From positions 1 to 9,871 of the forward strand of contig CBDUST010000161.1 in NCBI GenBank assembly GCA_965369945.1: DNA of 9,871 nucleotides. The letters run 5' to 3'. The notes beneath the pieces were generated by a model. That model was not told the DNA's origin, searched no databases, and worked only from the letters and a program-made list of their open reading frames with translations. This document shows positions 7,169 to 9,871 of this stretch, piece after piece. The position numbers and the translations under genes were made by a program. The stretch comes from JADFNO01 sp965369945. Lineage in GTDB: Bacteria; Planctomycetota; Phycisphaerae; Phycisphaerales; SM1A02. How positions within the stretch are numbered: the stretch's first letter is position 1; every line of letters begins with the position of its first letter.

Positions 7169-7351
7169 TCATCCTGAAATCGGCCGGTCAGACAGACCCC
7201 GCGGGGCATTCTGCTGGGCGGTGTCCGCGGGTGTCCCCGGCAGCATCTGCGCGGTCCGCAACTCGTACGACACCGGATTCACACGGTCGTAGGTCCGTGC
7301 GCGATGGCAGCCCGCGGCACAGCTCCCACCGGGGAAGTCATCTCCCCTCAT
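7169..7351 (-). pseudogene. Relic of a multiheme cytochrome C-terminus
   Basis: A 60-codon reading frame contains GGSCAAGCHRARTYDR followed by VNPVSY. Over 22 residues it matches the C-terminus of the 15-heme cytochrome at 7737-9182, with 21 identical. The DNA match covers 7265-7330 against 7782-7847: 58 of 66 bases identical by hand count, with seven of the eight changes silent. Similarity stops sharply at both ends. The frame has a CX3CH heme motif but no signal peptide, so heme could not be attached in the periplasm. It has no ribosome site, its ATG lies inside the end of the upstream membrane-protein gene, and a stop sits seven codons before that ATG (7373-7375). I therefore read it as the surviving 3' end of a third paralogous cytochrome, lost by deletion or rearrangement. 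A translated small peptide is less likely. The final 33 or so codons match nothing else here and may be that paralogue's own tail. Confidence 0.65.
7265..7330. repeat. 66-bp diverged direct repeat, copy A (in the relic)
   Basis: This copy matches 7782-7847 in the same orientation with 8 mismatches and no gaps by hand alignment. It encodes the C-terminal CX3CH heme segment. The sequences diverge abruptly on both sides. Confidence 0.8.
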
Positions 7352-7661
7352 TGCGCGCCAACACCGCCCAAATCACGTAGCCTAGTCCTGCCAGCCAAGT
7401 TATCGCACCGAGGATTTCACCCACAGGTGCAATCCGCCAGAGTCCACGTTGTTCCGACCAGCCGAAACGAAAATGAAGTAGTGCGGCCAAGCCAAAGCAA
7501 GATACGCCAAGCGCCTTGGCGGTTTGTCCTGTGACGAGAAGTGGCCCTGCTGACTGTCCACCAACCACGTAGCCTCGTCCGGACATCCACACATAAACGC
7601 CGTACCCGGCGAACGCTGCGGGGAAGACCACGGCCCCAAAGATGAATCGCGACCATTTCAT
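7338..7661 (-). CDS. Small integral membrane protein of unknown function
   Basis: The 107-residue protein has three hydrophobic segments at about residues 6-25, 47-63 and 79-100. A glycine-rich loop (SGRGYVVGGQSAG) joins the first two, and an R/W/E-containing loop (RFGWSEQRGLWR) joins the second and third. It has a single cysteine, no heme motif and no obvious metal site. It starts with ATG at 7661; the upstream sequence shows no strong ribosome site, so the start is not certain. It lies 75 bases after the 15-heme cytochrome stop on the same strand, and its 3' end overlaps the cytochrome relic by 14 bases. That position suggests it sits at the breakpoint where an ancestral cytochrome gene was truncated. 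I do not recognise the family. A membrane role linked to the cytochromes, such as a quinone-side or assembly subunit, would be speculation. Confidence 0.6.
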   Translation of the reverse strand: MKWSRFIFGAVVFPAAFAGYGVYVWMSGRGYVVGGQSAGPLLVTGQTAKALGVSCFGLAALLHFRFGWSEQRGLWRIAPVGEILGAITWLAGLGYVIWAVLARNEGR

Positions 7662-7736
7662 TTCGTGTGTTGAACCGTCGCTATACCCTACGTTTCCTTT
7701 CCAACTTGCGCTTTGAAGAGCCTCTCTCTGGTAGGC
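7662..7736. other. Short spacer between membrane protein and 15-heme cytochrome
   Basis: This 75-base gap is somewhat AT-richer than its surroundings. I could not identify a clear hairpin with T-run on the minus strand, or a convincing promoter for the membrane-protein gene. Confidence 0.3.
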
Positions 7737-9182
7737 CTATTTCAGCTCATCCGAGGAAGGCATTTGGGCGCCTTTTTGATTGTACGACACCGGATTCACG
7801 CGATCGTACGTCTGTGCGCGATGGCAACCCGCGGCGCAGCTTCCGCCCATGCCCGTCGCCGTGAACTGTATCGGGATCTTCCACTGGCCGAACGCGACCG
7901 AGCTGCGTAATTGCTTGGGCGACGCGCTGGCGTGGGTGGCGTGACACACGCTGCAGCTTCGCCCTCCCTTGCCCGGCGCTTTGACGTGCACGTAATGCAG
8001 GTTCCGGTCGCCGTTGCGGAAGTTGGTAAAGCTCGTGGTCTGCTCAGCCGTAACCAATTGTTGATCGTGGCAATCAAAGCACAAGGCGTACGACTCCTTC
8101 TCAAACTTCTGGTAGAACGATCGATCGTAGGGGCGATTGAGCAGCTGCGCGAATGATGCACCGTGCGGATTGTGACAGCCGCGGCAATTGCCATCCTGTG
8201 CCGGGGCATGGACCGAAAACCCCGGCTTGAGCAACTCAGCCACGCTTCCTGTCATCGTGCCATCACGGTGACGGACGTCCTTGTTATGACACGAAAGACA
8301 AACACTGACAGGGTTGTCCCTGAGCAATCTTGCCTCATGGCTCACATGCGGCGTGTGGCAATTCAAACACGCTCGGTCATCACTAACCACCGAGTGCGCC
8401 ACCACTGCCTGGTTTGCGACATCAGCGATGTCTCTATGACACGAGCTACACAGATCAAACGGCGCCTGAGTCAGAATGCCGGCGTGATTCGAGGCGTGAG
8501 GATCATGGCACGTTCGGCAGTCTTCCCGAACCGGCTGGTGCGCATGGGGAAGTGCGTCAAGCTGTGACTCGATGGAGGCGTGACACGAAAGGCAAAGCTG
8601 TCGTCCATCGACTGAGAGGAGGTTTGGAAGTGGAGCGGCGTGCGGTGAATGACAGGCCGTGCAATTGCCTGCGGCCACCGGACCGTGCACATGCTCGTTG
8701 GCACCGATGACTTGCTCGTGACACTTCAAGCACAGATCGCTCATCGACTGAAGCTTCAGGAATTTCCGGTCCAGCCCGCCGTGTGGATTGTGGCATCCGA
8801 TGCAATCGCCGGTCTTTAACGGCTCGTGAACGACGAGCTCTTTGTCAAACGTCATCTCATGACAGAAACTGCACAGAGCCGGGCCTTGGCGGGCAAGTTT
8901 GTACGTATGTTGCTCCGCGCTGAGCAAGGTATGACACGCATCGCAAGCGCCCACACTCACCGGACCGTGCAATCGATCGTACCGCGTGATGCTCTGGTGG
9001 CACTCTCCGGTTGCGCAGGTCGCACGATCAAGCAGACCGGACGGCCGCGGTCGGGTTTGCAACGCCGGTGGTTGACTCGATGCGGTCTCGCCATCCTGCG
9101 GTGCCCCTGGTCGTGACGCGAGTGATCCCGCCACAAGCAGGAGCCCGCCCGCCGAAAAGACCAAGATGTGACGAACTTTCAT
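7737..9182 (-). CDS. 15-heme c-type cytochrome made of tandem diheme repeats
   Basis: The 481-residue protein has a signal peptide (residues 1-23) and a proline-rich linker to about 50. It carries 15 candidate heme sites: a CX4CH (CATGECH) at C56, CXXCH at C80, C104, C127, C151, C174, C197, C222, C245, C272, C295, C333, C368 and C410, and a final CX3CH (CAAGCH) at C449. C80 to C368 form six paired-CXXCH modules. Each has an upstream histidine (for example HGPVAAG or HQPVRED), CxxCHxPHxx, then LL and LCxxCH. Five successive module starts lie 47, 47, 48 and 50 residues apart, and the sixth follows after 61. Such regular spacing suggests an elongated, wire-like heme chain with bis-histidine ligation. 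Its last roughly 150 residues closely resemble the partial cytochrome upstream. The ATG overlaps that gene's stop (ATGA), with GAGGA at 9192-9196. The role is long-range electron transfer in the periplasm or outside the cell. Confidence 0.94.
   Translation of the reverse strand: MKVRHILVFSAGGLLLVAGSLASRPGAPQDGETASSQPPALQTRPRPSGLLDRATCATGECHQSITRYDRLHGPVSVGACDACHTLLSAEQHTYKLARQGPALCSFCHEMTFDKELVVHEPLKTGDCIGCHNPHGGLDRKFLKLQSMSDLCLKCHEQVIGANEHVHGPVAAGNCTACHSPHAAPLPNLLSVDGRQLCLSCHASIESQLDALPHAHQPVREDCRTCHDPHASNHAGILTQAPFDLCSSCHRDIADVANQAVVAHSVVSDDRACLNCHTPHVSHEARLLRDNPVSVCLSCHNKDVRHRDGTMTGSVAELLKPGFSVHAPAQDGNCRGCHNPHGASFAQLLNRPYDRSFYQKFEKESYALCFDCHDQQLVTAEQTTSFTNFRNGDRNLHYVHVKAPGKGGRSCSVCHATHASASPKQLRSSVAFGQWKIPIQFTATGMGGSCAAGCHRAQTYDRVNPVSYNQKGAQMPSSDELK
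7782..7847. repeat. 66-bp diverged direct repeat, copy B (in the 15-heme gene)
   Basis: This is the partner of copy A at 7265-7330, about 517 bp away. Seven of the eight differences are silent and one changes Gln to Arg. Recombination between the copies would delete the small membrane-protein gene. Confidence 0.8.
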
Positions 9183-9871
9183 GGCCCACCGTCCTCTGAT
9201 AGGCGATCCGGAGGAACGACGGTTTCGTCTCTATTGTAACCGAGCGGTTCATGGCAACCCGGTGCGCAGCTTCCACCAATCTCAGTCTTTTTGAATCCGA
9301 TCGGCAGCGCCCAGCTGGAATCATCAAACGGAACGGTCTCAGCGAGAAGTTTGGGATTATCACTCGCATGGATGGCATGACAGGTGCGGCATGTTCGTCC
9401 CTTTTGCTGACGATTGACATGTACGAAATGAAGATTCACATCGCCGCTCCGGAAGTCGGTCGCCGTCGTCGTTCGCGGCGCGGTGACAAGCTCAGCGTCA
9501 TGACAGTTGAAGCACAGCTCATAGTTGCTCAGATCGAACGTCGCATAGAACGCCTCTGAGAAGCGACTGCGAAGAAGGCGCGCGAGACCCGAACCATGCA
9601 CATTATGACATGCGGTGCAGTTGCGCGCCTCAACAGGGCCATGAAGATAGTCGTGTTTGGACAGCATCGGAACAATACTCTCGAGGATACGGCCATCGGC
9701 TGTTTCGATCGCTTCGTCGTGGCATTGAAGACATAGCTTATCCTGTCGGTCGCGCAGGAGCTTCGGCCGACCCGAGGCATGCGGATCATGACAATTTGCA
9801 CAGCGGGAGCCGGTGAATACGGCTGCGTGCGGCGCTGTCGCGCCCGCAATCTCTTGCTCAACATCACGGTG
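9179..9871 (-). CDS. Multiheme c-type cytochrome, C-terminal part (5' end beyond the window)
   Basis: The frame is open from the window edge to the TGA at 9179-9181, giving 230 residues. Translation by hand past the internal ATG at 9667 reads through two more heme motifs, so that ATG is not the start. Visible heme sites begin at residues 24 (CANCH), 47 (CLQCH), 85 (CTACH), 120 (CFNCH), 161 (CRTCH) and 202 (CX3CH, CAPGCH). The first visible residues, HRDVEQE, align with the 15-heme protein's CSSCHRDIADV, so the cut probably falls inside another CXXCH. The last 160 or so residues are clearly paralogous to the C-terminus of that protein: YELCFNCHDAELVTA against YALCFDCHDQQLVTA, and the shared NLH-[FY]-VHV. 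It probably serves in the same electron-transfer chain. Total length and heme number cannot be known from this window. The start-stop overlap with the next gene shows they are co-transcribed. Confidence 0.92.
   Translation of the reverse strand, partial: HRDVEQEIAGATAPHAAVFTGSRCANCHDPHASGRPKLLRDRQDKLCLQCHDEAIETADGRILESIVPMLSKHDYLHGPVEARNCTACHNVHGSGLARLLRSRFSEAFYATFDLSNYELCFNCHDAELVTAPRTTTATDFRSGDVNLHFVHVNRQQKGRTCRTCHAIHASDNPKLLAETVPFDDSSWALPIGFKKTEIGGSCAPGCHEPLGYNRDETVVPPDRLSEDGGP
9192..9196 (-). promoter_or_regulatory. Ribosome binding site for the 15-heme cytochrome
   Basis: On the minus strand GAGGA lies nine bases before the ATG at 9182, inside the last codons of the preceding cytochrome. 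It supports this start and indicates coupled translation. Confidence 0.6.

Noticed and set aside
7304..7534. Plus-strand 76-codon frame across the relic and small membrane gene
   Set aside because: The composition looks random, and both minus-strand readings (heme motif homology and three hydrophobic helices) are better supported.
8163..8567. Plus-strand frames opposite the 15-heme cytochrome
   Set aside because: No domain is recognisable, and they lie antisense to a strongly supported multiheme frame.
7737..9182. Regular repeats as a possible CRISPR array
   Set aside because: The periodicity is about 141 bp, diverged and in coding phase; it reflects diheme protein modules, not short identical repeats with unique spacers.
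9529..9867. Minus-strand open frame covering the window edge in another phase
   Set aside because: It is arginine- and serine-rich with no sensible motif, while the phase ending at 9179 gives continuous CXXCH sites through the same bases.

Overview
The window is a GC-rich stretch from a Gram-negative (diderm) bacterium. The outer-membrane beta-barrel, the lipoprotein signals and the exported multiheme c-type cytochromes show this. Planctomycetota, Acidobacteriota, Desulfobacterota or a related candidate phylum would all fit. I cannot place it more precisely, because there is no rRNA or housekeeping gene here.

Almost every base belongs to two facing gene sets whose theme is electron transfer across the cell envelope. 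Set 1 (plus strand, about 131-6729) has five genes with overlaps or gaps of only a few bases. They are an NHL-propeller lipoprotein, a membrane-anchored pentaheme cytochrome, a 676-residue outer-membrane beta-barrel, a second NHL-propeller lipoprotein and a 12-heme exported cytochrome. The pentaheme protein, the barrel and the large exported cytochrome could form a porin-cytochrome conduit that moves electrons between periplasm and cell surface. The two six-bladed propellers could be docking or assembly subunits. This resembles Mtr/Omb-type conduits in logic only, and the protein families look different.

Set 2 (minus strand, read from 9871 down to 6773) starts with a cytochrome cut by the window edge (six hemes visible). 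A start-stop overlap joins it to a 15-heme cytochrome built from six tandem diheme modules of about 47 residues. Below these come a small membrane protein, a short relic of a third cytochrome C-terminus, and a two-helix membrane protein with a C-terminal zinc ribbon. The two sets converge, with 43 bp between their stop codons.

Several points deserve attention: the duplicated propellers around the barrel, the C-terminal CX3CH heme motif in three cytochromes and in the relic, the CX4CH motif at the front of the 15-heme protein, a small non-barrel domain inside the barrel protein, and the relic, which is about 88% identical to the live gene with mostly silent changes. No tRNA, rRNA, CRISPR array, insertion sequence or convincing terminator was seen.
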